Below, piece after piece: positions 23,656 through 34,447 of a stretch of 64,000 bases of DNA. Every line of letters begins with the position of its first letter. Position 1 is the stretch's first letter. The stretch is from assembly GCA_945787715.1 (NCBI GenBank), contig CALZJE010000009.1:1-64000 (forward strand), written 5' to 3'. Made by a program: the position numbers and the translations under genes. The DNA is from an uncultured Ectothiorhodospiraceae bacterium (GTDB lineage Bacteria; Pseudomonadota; Gammaproteobacteria; S012-40). The notes beneath the pieces were generated by a model that made no database searches, had not been told where the DNA came from, and was given only the letters and a program-made list of their open reading frames with translations.

Positions 23656-25473
23656 ATGACTGAATGGACTACTGATTTCATTACACCAGAAAGCGCCCAA
23701 AACCTGCACAATCTTTTCCGGATTCGCACAGAACGCTCGCCAAGCAGTATTGCTTACCGCTATTTTGATGGCAATAAAAGTGAATGGTGTGAGTATACCT
23801 GGCAACAGTCTCTCGATCACATCGAACAATGGCGTGCTAGCCTAATTCACTCTGGTATTACAAAGGGTGACTCGGTGGGGATAATGTTGAGAAATTGTCC
23901 TGAATGGATTTTTCTTGAACAAGCATGCATGGCTGAAGGGATAATCAGTGTTCCTTTATACCCCAACGACAGAGCAGATAATGTCTCCTACATTACCAAT
24001 GAAGCAGAAATTAAGCTGATTTTGATTGAAGATCAAGTTCAGTGGAATACATTGCAACAAGCTCAGGGCGATTTCAAAAAAACACCTTCAGTCATCAGTA
24101 TATCTAAAATTAATCACGCTGAAGATTCTGCAATCAAATGTACATGTGCAGAACAATGGTTAAAAGAAGCTGCATCAACAAAGACTACTGACACTTATAA
24201 GAATATTGATCCGCGCTCTTTAGCAACGATTGTGTATACATCTGGAACGACAGGTCGACCGAAAGGCGTCATGTTAAGCCACTGGAATATTCTCAATAAT
24301 GCCTATTCCGGAATAAATTCAGTCACCGTCTATCACCAAGATCTCTTCCTATCATTCCTCCCTCTTTCTCACACATTAGAAAGAACTGTAGGTTACTACA
24401 TTCCAGTCATGACAGGAGCCACTGTTGCTTTTAGTCGTTCCATTCAACTATTGGCTGAAGACTTATTGCAAATTAAACCCACGATTCTCATTTCTGTTCC
24501 ACGAATTTATGAGCGGGTATATGGAAAAATCATCAACCAAGTAGCAGATAAGTCGCCAATTGCAAAAAAACTCTTTCAATGGACGGAGCAAATCGGCTGG
24601 GAAGTTTATGAACACAACCAGGGAAATCGAGGCGCAAGTTGGCGAATGATATTTTGGCCCATTCTCAATGCGCTTGTAGCAAAAAAAGTCTTGGCCAAGT
24701 TGGGTGGCAGGCTTCGTTTTAGCATCAGTGGTGGAGCCCCTCTGCCTGGAAAAATCAGCCATCTGTTTATCGCTTTTGGGCTACGTATATTACAAGGATA
24801 TGGATTAACCGAAACAAGCCCAATAATCAGCGTAAACAAACTAGATAACGACAAGCCTTCAAGTATTGGCATCCCATTACATGGTGTAGATGTGCGAATT
24901 GCAAAAAATAAAGAGCTGCAAACTAAAAGTGAAAGTGTCATGCTCGGCTACTGGAAAAATGAAGCGGCTACCAAAGAGATATTTACTGATGACGGCTGGT
25001 TAAAAAGCGGGGATTTAGCAAGAATGGAAGGTGATCACCTGTACATTACAGGTAGAATCAAGGAAATATTAGTGCTATCCAACGGTGAAAAAATTCCTCC
25101 AGTCGACATGGAAATCGCCATATGTATCGACCCACTATTTGAACAATCGATTGTTATTGGCGAAGGGAAACCCTTCCTCACAGCTGTTATTGTATTGGAT
25201 AAAGAACAATGGATACCAGTTGCAGAATCTTTTGGCCTGAATCCTGAGGACGAAAGCAGCTTAACAAACTCTCAATTGCGCAATTATGTTGTTAAAAAAG
25301 TCGCTGATTGTTTATCTGATTTTCCAGGATATGCTCAAATTCGACAAATTACTCTCAGCTTGGAACCCTGGACTGATGATAATTTTTTCCTTACAGCAGC
25401 TATGAAAATGCGACGCAAGACATTGTTAGAATATTTTGAAGATGATATCAACCACATGTACAAAGGGCATTAA
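23656..25473 (+). CDS. AMP-dependent long-chain acyl-CoA synthetase
   Basis: ATIVYTSGTTGRPKGVMLSHWNI, GYGLTETSPIISVN, DGWLKSGDLARMEGDHLYITGRIKEILVLSNGEKI. Confidence 0.93.
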   Translation: MTEWTTDFITPESAQNLHNLFRIRTERSPSSIAYRYFDGNKSEWCEYTWQQSLDHIEQWRASLIHSGITKGDSVGIMLRNCPEWIFLEQACMAEGIISVPLYPNDRADNVSYITNEAEIKLILIEDQVQWNTLQQAQGDFKKTPSVISISKINHAEDSAIKCTCAEQWLKEAASTKTTDTYKNIDPRSLATIVYTSGTTGRPKGVMLSHWNILNNAYSGINSVTVYHQDLFLSFLPLSHTLERTVGYYIPVMTGATVAFSRSIQLLAEDLLQIKPTILISVPRIYERVYGKIINQVADKSPIAKKLFQWTEQIGWEVYEHNQGNRGASWRMIFWPILNALVAKKVLAKLGGRLRFSISGGAPLPGKISHLFIAFGLRILQGYGLTETSPIISVNKLDNDKPSSIGIPLHGVDVRIAKNKELQTKSESVMLGYWKNEAATKEIFTDDGWLKSGDLARMEGDHLYITGRIKEILVLSNGEKIPPVDMEIAICIDPLFEQSIVIGEGKPFLTAVIVLDKEQWIPVAESFGLNPEDESSLTNSQLRNYVVKKVADCLSDFPGYAQIRQITLSLEPWTDDNFFLTAAMKMRRKTLLEYFEDDINHMYKGH

Positions 25474-25508
25474 TCCTTTGCAAGGATCCAGTTTACAAAA
25501 ATAAACGT

Positions 25509-25716
25509 ATAATCCTTGAAAACGTATTTATACGTGGAAATAGAATGTAGAATATTATTTAGAATCGTGTAATGGTTGTGTATCTTACCCTGGTTAGTGA
25601 AGCAATCTTTTTCATAGTTTTAGACAAAAGTATTAGACGAAATTACTAGGCAAAATAAGAGACTGAGTTACTGAGTGCTCTTACAGCATATTTCATAAAT
25701 CACCTGCTTATTCTAG
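25509..25716. repeat. Dispersed intergenic repeat, copy A (degenerate)
   Basis: 25536-25575 matches 50113-50152 in 34/40 positions; further shared blocks (CTGGTTAGTGAAGC, TTTTTCATA, AGGCAAAATAAGAGACTG, CTGCTTATTCTAGAAT). Confidence 0.7.
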
Positions 25717-25722
25717 AATAGT

Positions 25723-26673
25723 TTAATCTGTAATTTCGCTGACTGCTAAATTATTCATAATAGACACGAGTACTGAAATTATTCCTTTTTCAGACGCTGC
25801 ATGTCCGGCATCTCCGACCACTTTGAATTTTGCCTCCGGCCAGGCCTGATGAAGCTCCCAGGCAGTTTCCATTGGACAAATCATGTCATATCTTCCTTGA
25901 ACAATGAAAGCAGGTATATGCCTGATAGATTCAATATTATCTATTAACTGGTTTGGTGTCATAAACGCATTATTAACAAAATAATGGCACTCGATAAGTG
26001 CTACAGATAATGCAGTACGGGTATGGCTAAAATGATCGATGACTTCTTTACGTGCAGCTAAGCTTGCTGTTCGCCCTTCCCAAATAGACCACGCCTTCGC
26101 TGCTGCCATTCGCGCAATATCATTACTTCCGGTTAGAATATCATAATAAGCATTGACAATATCATTACGTTTATCCACGGGTACTGGTGCGATAAAATCT
26201 TGCCAATAATCAGGATAAATCTTACTGGCACCTAATTGATAGAACCAATCAATCTCCTTCTTCCGACAGAGAAATATTCCACGCAAAACCAATGCAAGTA
26301 CATTTTCAGGCTGCGCTTGTGCATAAACTAAGGCAAGCGTCGATCCCCAGGAACCACCAAACACGATCCATTTATCAATTTTCAGATTTTCTCGAATAGT
26401 CTCAATGTCTGCTACCAAATGCGAAGTGGTGTTATTTACAAGTGAAGCATGAGGTGTAGATTTACCACTGCCTCTTTGATCAAACAATACCATACGATAT
26501 TTCTCAGGATCGAAAAATCGACGATGATAAGGCTCTATTCCTGCACCTGGTCCACCGTGCAAGAATAAGACAGGAATTCCACTGGGTATACCACACTCTT
26601 CCACATAAAGCGTATGAATCGGATCAACTTGAAAGTTATGCTTTACATAAGGTTTAATATCTGGAAATAACAT
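25723..26673 (-). CDS. pip: Prolyl aminopeptidase (proline iminopeptidase)
   Basis: VEECGIPSGIPVLFLHGGPGAGIEPYHRRFFDPEKYRMVLFDQRGSGKSTPHA, FGGSWGSTLALVYAQ. Confidence 0.93.
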   Translation of the reverse strand: MLFPDIKPYVKHNFQVDPIHTLYVEECGIPSGIPVLFLHGGPGAGIEPYHRRFFDPEKYRMVLFDQRGSGKSTPHASLVNNTTSHLVADIETIRENLKIDKWIVFGGSWGSTLALVYAQAQPENVLALVLRGIFLCRKKEIDWFYQLGASKIYPDYWQDFIAPVPVDKRNDIVNAYYDILTGSNDIARMAAAKAWSIWEGRTASLAARKEVIDHFSHTRTALSVALIECHYFVNNAFMTPNQLIDNIESIRHIPAFIVQGRYDMICPMETAWELHQAWPEAKFKVVGDAGHAASEKGIISVLVSIMNNLAVSEITD

Positions 26674-26682
26674 TGCTGTCTC

Positions 26683-27717
26683 TTATTCGTTGTATTTTAA
26701 CTGCGTAATTTGCTTTTTAGGTCTACCTTTATTCTGACGCATATAATCACCACACGCAATTTCCATTTTCTGAAGAGCTGCCATCAATTGCGATTCCGAT
26801 AAATCCCTAAATCCTAAAGATTTAGCAACACGTTGATTAACACGCACATTAAAATATCGCGGATGTTTAGGCGGAATCAAGGGGTAACGCTGTGAAAGGA
26901 AAAACCGATTAACTAATTCTGCCGCTTCCTTCCCAAAATTTTCAGGCGTAGAAAATACAGCTGCAACCGCTCCCGCTCTAACAAATGCTTCAGAATACCC
27001 AATCACAGGAATATTGCGTTGATACGCCATGTATAAAAGCCATTTTGCATTATCAGCCATTTTCTTTATAAAAAGAGGCGTTGCTACTGCAATTCCTGTT
27101 CTATCCAGTACTTGAGGGATCGTTGTTATAGAAATATCTCCCTTATAAATTGATACCTTATTCAATTTATCATTAACATCTGAACGGAAACAATTTTCTA
27201 CATTATCAAATTTATTATTATATGGTGATTCACCAAAAACAGTAATTTCCCCTTGAGGATCAACTAAGTTAGCTAGCCCAATTTGTCGTTGAAAGGGCTG
27301 ATCCAGATATATTGCAGATCGAAAAGTATCAAACTCTGTTTGAAATTTTTTCCTCTCCAAATTAACTAAACTCAAATACGTTTGCTGGGGTAGTAGAACG
27401 CTAACAACCGGCGTTTTTACACCTGCTGACAGTATTTTTTCAGCCGCTTCTGATCCAATTGTTATAATCAAATCATAGCTGGTCGACAAAGCGAGGATAG
27501 TTTTTTGACTATCATCAACTTCAGATAAAACGAGAGAACGTAAATTCATCAAATCACTTTCAGATGTTATGAGAAATTGCTTAAATGCTAACTCTAAGTT
27601 TTGATACACGGCCATATCCGATGATTTAATTAGCAATATTTTATTTTCTTTAAATGCAGCTAAAGTTACCGAAGAATTCAACAAAATAAATATTAGAAAA
27701 ATATATCGTACAGACAC
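26683..27717 (-). CDS. Orphan ABC-type periplasmic substrate-binding protein (ABC_sub_bind/TrpX-like)
   Basis: 344-aa with signal peptide; YDLIITIGSEAAEKIL...TPVVSVLLP...RNIPVIGYSEAFVRAGAVAAVFSTPENFGKEAAEL; no permease/ATPase adjacent. Confidence 0.75.
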   Translation of the reverse strand: MSVRYIFLIFILLNSSVTLAAFKENKILLIKSSDMAVYQNLELAFKQFLITSESDLMNLRSLVLSEVDDSQKTILALSTSYDLIITIGSEAAEKILSAGVKTPVVSVLLPQQTYLSLVNLERKKFQTEFDTFRSAIYLDQPFQRQIGLANLVDPQGEITVFGESPYNNKFDNVENCFRSDVNDKLNKVSIYKGDISITTIPQVLDRTGIAVATPLFIKKMADNAKWLLYMAYQRNIPVIGYSEAFVRAGAVAAVFSTPENFGKEAAELVNRFFLSQRYPLIPPKHPRYFNVRVNQRVAKSLGFRDLSESQLMAALQKMEIACGDYMRQNKGRPKKQITQLKYNE

Positions 27718-27903
27718 GCTAACTCCTCCGTTCGCTTCTCAGATACACCTTAAAATAAATCCCGCCACACTTTAAATTTTTCAATCTAGCCATATTTAAA
27801 ACTCACCAACTAAAAGCACAAATAAATACTCATTTAATTCGCCGCAAAATACCCAAGTGCAGTTTGATTATATTCCCTGATAAATATTTAATATATTTGC
27901 ATC

Positions 27904-30615
27904 TCAAGCACGGGATATGGTCTCTTCAATCAACTCATCTTTCTCCTGCTTAAGCAACAAAACTTCGGTTTCTAACTGATCAAGTTTCAATATTACGTTG
28001 TCCTTATCATTTTCCGATATTGCTTGCTTTATCTCTTTAAGCGTAAACAACAAGCCAGTAAATTGATAATAACCAAGCAACCCTTCTAATTGGTGAATGC
28101 AATCTCGCGCTTCATCAGCATCAAGAGAAACAGAATATTCTTTAAGATATTTTACTTTTGACATAATATCGTCATGCAAACGTTTTTGCATATCTGTAGA
28201 ATCCAGAATATTTAGAAAACCTGATTTATCCATTTCATCTGGCGTTGTATAAACCCACTTATCTAACAATCGTCCCAAGCTCTCATTTGAAATGGGTTTA
28301 TATAACACGTCGTTAAACCCATAGTCACTGAGACTATCAATTTGTCTAAGCATAATATCAGCTGTAAATGCAATAACTGGCACGTCATCTTCAATCAGTT
28401 TTTCACGACGACACTTTAAAGCTAGCTCATAACCATCCATATCTGGCATATGAATATCGATAAAGAAGAGAATGAACTTCTTATTTGGGAGCAAATTTAA
28501 AATTTCTTTACCATTTGAACAACATGTAACCTGATAACCACGCTCTTCAAGCATTGCACTAATGAGGATAGAATTAAACTCATTATCTTCCGCAACTAAT
28601 ACTGGAAGCTCCCTTGTCGATTCTTTTTTTATGCTAAGGTATTTCTTCTCTGAATTACTTTCAGACGAAGATGAAATATTAAAAAATTCTACAATACGTT
28701 CATAGAGTTTATGTTTACGTATCGGCTTCTCCAGAACCATAACATCCCTGCGAATAGAGTAGTTTTTTTTCAACTTTTGATAATTACTACAAACTAATAT
28801 CAGACTATATTTAACATTGTACTTTTTAATTTCTTCAAGTATAAATTCCACCTGCTCAGTAGATGAATCTTCATACCCTAAACTGACTACAACTAAATCA
28901 AAATATAAAGTGGCATCACTTAATCTTTCATGCAACTCGCTGCAATTTTTTGCTACATACAAATTAACCTGCCATGATAAAAAATAATTTCTAATAGCTA
29001 AACGGGAGGCAGGATAAAGGTCGAATAATAAAACACTATACCCTGCTAACGACTTGCCAGTTATCCCTTTTGCCTCATAACCAACTTGACAAGGAAGCTC
29101 AAACCAAAAATTCGAGCCTTTCTGATAAGTTGACTCTACACCAATTCTTCCACCCATCAACTCAATAATGCGTTTAGATATCGCCAAACCCAGCCCTGCC
29201 CCCTCATACTGTCGACTTAAATTTGCATCCAATTGAGAGAACGCTTTAAATAATAATTTTTCCTTTTCTAACTGTATTCCTATTCCTGTGTCATTTACAA
29301 CAAATCGAATGATAGGTTTAGCTTTTTCATTACCAATAAGAGAGACTTTAACTGTTACTGCGCCATGGCTTGTAAATTTCAACGCATTACTAATGAGGTT
29401 ACTCAATACTTGATTAATTCTCAGGGAATCCCCAATCAGCGTACTTGGAACATCAAGGTCTATTAGTAGTACTAACTGCAACTCTTTAGCTCTGGCTAAG
29501 GGAGAAAACATACTAAGCATATCTTCCAAACAATCCCGCAAGTCAAAGGGCGTATTTTGAAACTGAACATCGGCTTTTTCCAATTTTGAAAAGCTCAAAA
29601 TATCGTCAATGACGGTCAATAGTTGAGAGCCTGCATGTTTAATGGTTCGTGTATACTCCTCCAATTCGTGCTTATTTTTTGTTTTTTCAATTAACCGAGT
29701 AAATCCAATAACTGCATTAAGCGGCGTACGAATTTCATGACTCATCTTCGCTAGAAATTCGCTTTTGGCATGAACAGCATCTTCTAATTCGTATTTTGCA
29801 TGTTCTAGCTCGGTATTTTTTTCTTCTAACGCGTTTATTGTATGGCGCAATGCAATTGTAGAAACTTCGATTTCATCTTTCATACGACCATGAGAAGCTT
29901 GAATGATTTCGGCCATAGCATTGATGCCAACCTGAAGACTACCTAATTCACCACTAGCGTTTTCATCGGTTCTTACTTCATAATCTCCCTTACCAATTGA
30001 TTCCACCATTCTCGTTAACGATAGAATAGGCGTTGAGACACGTATACCAATCCTGATTGCAACAAATATACAAACAAGCAGGATAGCAGCTACGAGTACA
30101 ACACTTGTTTCTATTATTTCCAATTGGCGTTGGTTCAAAGAGTGATGAGACATTTTAACTTCAACCCAACCCATAACCCGGCTGTTTTTTTCAATTGATT
30201 GATCATCTCCCACCCCAATCGGCAACAGTCGCGTAGAAACAACAGAAGAACGAAACGTAGTTAACTCATTGCCAAATGTTTCAACAGATTCTGGAGAATG
30301 ATTTTGCGAATAAGTATTCAAAACAAGACTTTCATTTTGATCATAAATGGTTACTGAAATCACTTCAGAATCATGCAGAATGGGCTGGGAAAGCAATTCT
30401 AGTAATTCAGTATTTTGTGTAAACAATCCAAATTCAACTGCAGGCGCAAAATTCTTTGTGATAAGCTCGCCTTTGTTCATTAGTGATGCGTTCACATCAT
30501 CAATTCGTGTCTTTATTAAATAGTATCCCAGTATAATTGCTAAAAGAATAACAGGAACTATCGCTAGGCCTAAAAGCTTTGCTCGAATATCAATATATCT
30601 TTTGTTCACTTTCAT
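27904..30615 (-). CDS. BarA-type hybrid sensor histidine kinase (HAMP-HisKA-HATPase-degenerate REC-REC-Hpt-like)
   Basis: KSEFLAKMSHEIRTPLNAVIGF (H box), GTGIGIQ/GAGLGLAISKRI, second REC FIDIHMPDMDGYELA...KPIS, C-terminal IHQLEGLLGYYQF Hpt-like segment. Confidence 0.93.
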   Translation of the reverse strand: MKVNKRYIDIRAKLLGLAIVPVILLAIILGYYLIKTRIDDVNASLMNKGELITKNFAPAVEFGLFTQNTELLELLSQPILHDSEVISVTIYDQNESLVLNTYSQNHSPESVETFGNELTTFRSSVVSTRLLPIGVGDDQSIEKNSRVMGWVEVKMSHHSLNQRQLEIIETSVVLVAAILLVCIFVAIRIGIRVSTPILSLTRMVESIGKGDYEVRTDENASGELGSLQVGINAMAEIIQASHGRMKDEIEVSTIALRHTINALEEKNTELEHAKYELEDAVHAKSEFLAKMSHEIRTPLNAVIGFTRLIEKTKNKHELEEYTRTIKHAGSQLLTVIDDILSFSKLEKADVQFQNTPFDLRDCLEDMLSMFSPLARAKELQLVLLIDLDVPSTLIGDSLRINQVLSNLISNALKFTSHGAVTVKVSLIGNEKAKPIIRFVVNDTGIGIQLEKEKLLFKAFSQLDANLSRQYEGAGLGLAISKRIIELMGGRIGVESTYQKGSNFWFELPCQVGYEAKGITGKSLAGYSVLLFDLYPASRLAIRNYFLSWQVNLYVAKNCSELHERLSDATLYFDLVVVSLGYEDSSTEQVEFILEEIKKYNVKYSLILVCSNYQKLKKNYSIRRDVMVLEKPIRKHKLYERIVEFFNISSSSESNSEKKYLSIKKESTRELPVLVAEDNEFNSILISAMLEERGYQVTCCSNGKEILNLLPNKKFILFFIDIHMPDMDGYELALKCRREKLIEDDVPVIAFTADIMLRQIDSLSDYGFNDVLYKPISNESLGRLLDKWVYTTPDEMDKSGFLNILDSTDMQKRLHDDIMSKVKYLKEYSVSLDADEARDCIHQLEGLLGYYQFTGLLFTLKEIKQAISENDKDNVILKLDQLETEVLLLKQEKDELIEETISRA

Positions 30616-30686
30616 TCAATGAATTCCGAATAATTTACCGCGATACAGTGCTTACACTTAATACCTGCAAGTAACTCATCAATTGT

Positions 30687-32810
30687 CTACCAGTCATATA
30701 CAACACTTAAAAATCCACGTCTCTCGAAGAGAGTTTCTTTCTGAACTTCAATATAGTTATCCAGAATATTTTGCAGAACAAGAGATATTTCAAATTTTTT
30801 CTCTTGCGATATTTTCTTTGTCCAAGAAAGCTTGGTATCGAGTCTATCCTGTTTAGGCAACGCACTACCATCTTGCAACCAATTAATTTCGGACATCCAA
30901 TAGTATGCAAAACTCCAATTCACACTTGACAACAATTGATAATTCGTTAAAACATTAAATGTGTGTGACGGAATCGAATCAGATATATCAACATACTCGG
31001 TTGTCAAATTACCTGTATTAAATTTTTTATGCCATTTAGCGTTAGTATCAAGATAAGAATGACCTAAATGCAAAAGGAACTTTGAGCCTGCCTGATAACT
31101 AATCTGGCTTTCTATTCCATAGGTTTCTGCTTTCGTATTATTCCCCCAAACCCAAGGATTTCCAAACACACTTTCATTGCTAGATTCCAGTATGCCGTCA
31201 GCAATATTTTCCCAAAACATTTTGACATCAAACGTTAATCCCCACAATGATGGCAGATATATATACCCGAACTCTATGGAATCAAGTTTTTCCGGTGCTA
31301 AATCACCTGCACTGATGTGAACAGGAATCCCAGGTGGATTTCCATCAACTTGACAGCATCCCAAATAAAGGTGATTTTCCAATATGGACGGTGTACGAAG
31401 AGCATGAGTGGCGCTCACCCTAAATATGTGAGAATTGGAAAATTTTGAATTTAATGCAATTCGAGGAGAGTAATAAACACCAATTTGATCGTTTCTTTCC
31501 ACCATTAAGCCTGAATTCATCACTAACCAATCACGAATATACCATTCAAGATTGACTGCAGCTCTAGCGCTCCTATCAGACACATATCCTTCTTTCGACA
31601 ATAGATATTTACTCTTTAAGCGATCAATACGGGCACCTGTACTCACCACAGAACGGAGATTTTGGAAAATCTTTTTTGTATATTGAAATTCAACATCAAA
31701 CCTTTCCGCTATTCCATGATAAATCCCCAATTGAACCTCTTGATTCACAACTGAACTAATCTCAATAGGCAATGCTTCTAATGGCGGGTTTCCAATAATA
31801 TCCCAATATAGAGCAGTAAACTGATCATCTTGCTTGTAATAATTGTGATAAATGCGCAAGCTTAGCTCATCATCACTATTCAATGCGCTCGTCCAACCAA
31901 GCGATTGATAACTACTTTCTATTTTTTTTGTTCGATGAGGATCACCTGAACTGCCATCGGCAAAGGTATCCATATTGCCTTCGCGAATACCTAGCTGAAT
32001 ATCTAGTCGATCGTTAATACTTGTTTGGTATCCACCTACAAAACGTAGGATAGATAGCGATTTGCTATCTTCAACTTCATCAAAACCTGGATCTTCCTGA
32101 TAACCTAAAGTAACTCGAAAATCCAGTTTGTTTAATGAATTGGCGAATCTCAATATTGTTTTTTTACTTGCGATGGTATCAGTGGCTGCTCTCCACTCGC
32201 CTTTTTCGACAAGATTTTTCGATCTTCCCACATCATGACTCCCGACAGTCGCCTGAACGCTAAATCCAGCATCTTGAAAAGGCTTTCGAGTAATTATATT
32301 TATCACACCTTTGAACGAATTCGCCCCGAATACTGGTGTATTGGAAGATCGAATCACCTCTATCTTTTCTATTTCACTGATATCTACAGGTAAACTCAAC
32401 CATTCGACAGTTGATAGCATCGGCATATAAACCGATCGCCCATCAATTAAAACCTGCAATCGCCGATCGTAATTCCCACTAAAACCATGGTAAGTTAAAC
32501 TCATCGCGATGCCATTAAAATAACCTACTTGAAAACCTGGCACTAAACGTAACAAGTCTCCTATTTCCTGAGCACCTGATGCATCAATCATTTTCTTTGT
32601 AATTACTGTTATTGCAGCGGGTGCAGCGTCTATGGGTTGCGACAATCGAGTAGCCGACAATACAACTGGAACCGACTCGAGATAATCAAGTTCCGTCAAC
32701 GCAAATGTTGGGCTAATATCATTTTTGGCTGAAGCAAAAATTGAACAAGAAACTAAAAAAAGGCTATAACAACATGCTGTCAGGATATTTGATGGGGTGG
32801 GTAATCGCAT
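30687..32810 (-). CDS. TonB-dependent outer membrane receptor
   Basis: Plug domain VPVVLSATRLSQPIDAAPAAITVITKKMIDASGAQEIGDLLRLVPGFQVG...IEKIEVIRSSNTPVFGANSFKGVINIITRKP and C-terminal beta-barrel signature ending in aromatic residue. Confidence 0.94.
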   Translation of the reverse strand: MRLPTPSNILTACCYSLFLVSCSIFASAKNDISPTFALTELDYLESVPVVLSATRLSQPIDAAPAAITVITKKMIDASGAQEIGDLLRLVPGFQVGYFNGIAMSLTYHGFSGNYDRRLQVLIDGRSVYMPMLSTVEWLSLPVDISEIEKIEVIRSSNTPVFGANSFKGVINIITRKPFQDAGFSVQATVGSHDVGRSKNLVEKGEWRAATDTIASKKTILRFANSLNKLDFRVTLGYQEDPGFDEVEDSKSLSILRFVGGYQTSINDRLDIQLGIREGNMDTFADGSSGDPHRTKKIESSYQSLGWTSALNSDDELSLRIYHNYYKQDDQFTALYWDIIGNPPLEALPIEISSVVNQEVQLGIYHGIAERFDVEFQYTKKIFQNLRSVVSTGARIDRLKSKYLLSKEGYVSDRSARAAVNLEWYIRDWLVMNSGLMVERNDQIGVYYSPRIALNSKFSNSHIFRVSATHALRTPSILENHLYLGCCQVDGNPPGIPVHISAGDLAPEKLDSIEFGYIYLPSLWGLTFDVKMFWENIADGILESSNESVFGNPWVWGNNTKAETYGIESQISYQAGSKFLLHLGHSYLDTNAKWHKKFNTGNLTTEYVDISDSIPSHTFNVLTNYQLLSSVNWSFAYYWMSEINWLQDGSALPKQDRLDTKLSWTKKISQEKKFEISLVLQNILDNYIEVQKETLFERRGFLSVVYDW

Positions 32811-32829
32811 TTAAAACTAATATTTTTAA

Positions 32830-33504
32830 TCAATTAAGTTTCGAAGACACTATCCCAAGCTCTCGAACTTTATTCAATGCTTCTGTACGATTAGATACAC
32901 TTAACAACTTATAGATATTTGTCACGTGAACCTTAATTGTCTTTTCAGATAATCCTAGTTGAACGCCAATGCCGCGATAAGTTTTCCCCTCTGCTAACAA
33001 ATAAATCACTTCCTTCTGCCGACGTGTTAACGTTTGGGGATTTTCATCAAGTTTCGTATTTCCCGGCTCATCTTCATCACCCTGTAACTCAGGCGGCTGA
33101 GACACACTTGGCCAGTACACCCCACCTTTCAAAACGCGCTGTATTGCTGCAATCATTTCATCGATTGCAACACTCTTAGGTATAAAGCCTGAAGCCCCTA
33201 AATGAATAGTTTTTGTTATGATGGCCATATCATTTTCAGCAGATAACACAACTAGAGGGATATCAGGCCAAGTGTCCGCAATTTTTGTAATAACCTGATA
33301 GGCATCGGTATTAGGCATGGAAAGATCAAACAGGATTAGATCGATAGATTTACGAGTATCTAAAACTTGTATAAGTGCGTTACCATTTTCTACTTCTATA
33401 GCAACCAAATTAGGAATAAAACCTTTTAAGGTATTAACAACTCCTTCTCTGACTAAAGCATGATCATCTGCAATCACAAACTGCACGTTTAATTCTCTCG
33501 CCAA
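32830..33504 (-). CDS. NarL/FixJ (LuxR-HTH) family response regulator
   Basis: REC with LILFDLSMPNTDAYQVI; HTH LTRRQKEVIYLLAEGKTYRGIGVQLGLSEKTIKVHVTNIYKLL. Confidence 0.94.
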   Translation of the reverse strand: MARELNVQFVIADDHALVREGVVNTLKGFIPNLVAIEVENGNALIQVLDTRKSIDLILFDLSMPNTDAYQVITKIADTWPDIPLVVLSAENDMAIITKTIHLGASGFIPKSVAIDEMIAAIQRVLKGGVYWPSVSQPPELQGDEDEPGNTKLDENPQTLTRRQKEVIYLLAEGKTYRGIGVQLGLSEKTIKVHVTNIYKLLSVSNRTEALNKVRELGIVSSKLN

Positions 33505-33709
33505 CTTTCATAATAAATAATCTGTTTTAACCCAAAAAAATCAGTTGGGTGTGAAATATAACGTAGTTTTTTCTAGATTTGTTAGAGTATGTTATATATT
33601 AAACTGATTGGAAGGAAAATATAATACAAGTATAGTGAGTTTTTTACTACTTTAAATAAGGGGGATAATTGATATTTCGACTTAGAAAACCTGGAGAGTA
33701 AACTTTTTT

Positions 33710-34428
33710 AGGTTAAATCTGACTTTTTCCATCTGATAACAGCCGTTATTTTATTCGCCTTACTATTGAATGAAATTTCACCGCGCAAAGTATTTAGCAA
33801 GAAAAAGCAGGAACCAACCCATGTCCTATAAAATACCCAACAAGAAAGTTCATCCCCCCCACGGACTGCGAGCAGCGATGACAAAATCACCATTAAACAA
33901 ATCTGCTGGGTTATGAAAAGCATGAAGAATGGGACTAGCGGTAACGCCTTTATTGACCAATTCTACATATATCTGATCAGCAAGCTTTTGCTCATCATTG
34001 ATTAGATTATGTACACGCAACAATTCTATGTTTTGCATCTGAATGGTTTGTGTTATCGCTCGAATCCGAGCCATGATATCTATTTTTGCTTTCAATACAG
34101 TTTGATTAAAAGGCTTGCGGATATAATCATCAGCTCCATTCTCCAAACATTTGGCCTGAGCTCTAACTCCTTTTAGAGCTGGTATGGTATAAAAATGATG
34201 GGGACGAAATGACAGCCTGCTTTTTCTTTAGTAAGCCGCCCCGCCCCATACTCCATCCATTACAGGCATCATAACGTCCATCAAAATGATATCAGGTTTT
34301 ATTTCAATAAAACACTCAGCAGCTTCCTTGCCATTGTTCGCTGTAATCACTTAATGAGAGTCTTTTTCTAAAAGATTCTGTAGAAAGATGATGTTCGGAA
34401 ATTCATCATCTACCGCAAGAATTCTCAT
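33710..34428 (-). pseudogene. Decayed receiver-PP2C (SpoIIE/RsbU-type) response regulator
   Basis: MRILAVDDEFPNIIFLQNLLEKDSH*VITANNGKEAAECFIEIKPDIILMDVMMPVMDG...(stop, frameshifts)...ENGADDYIRKPFNQTVLKAKI...NPADLFNGDFVIAARSPWGG then frame change at a 7-nt G tract into MNFLVGYFIGHGL. Confidence 0.88.
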
Positions 34429-34447
34429 CAAAGTGTCTCGTCAAACT

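Noticed and set aside
33850-34146. 98-aa track ORF as an intact gene, and the 7-G tract as a phase-variation switch
   Set aside because: It is the middle of a decayed receiver-PP2C gene with two upstream in-frame stops and other frameshifts, so changing the G tract alone cannot restore the protein.
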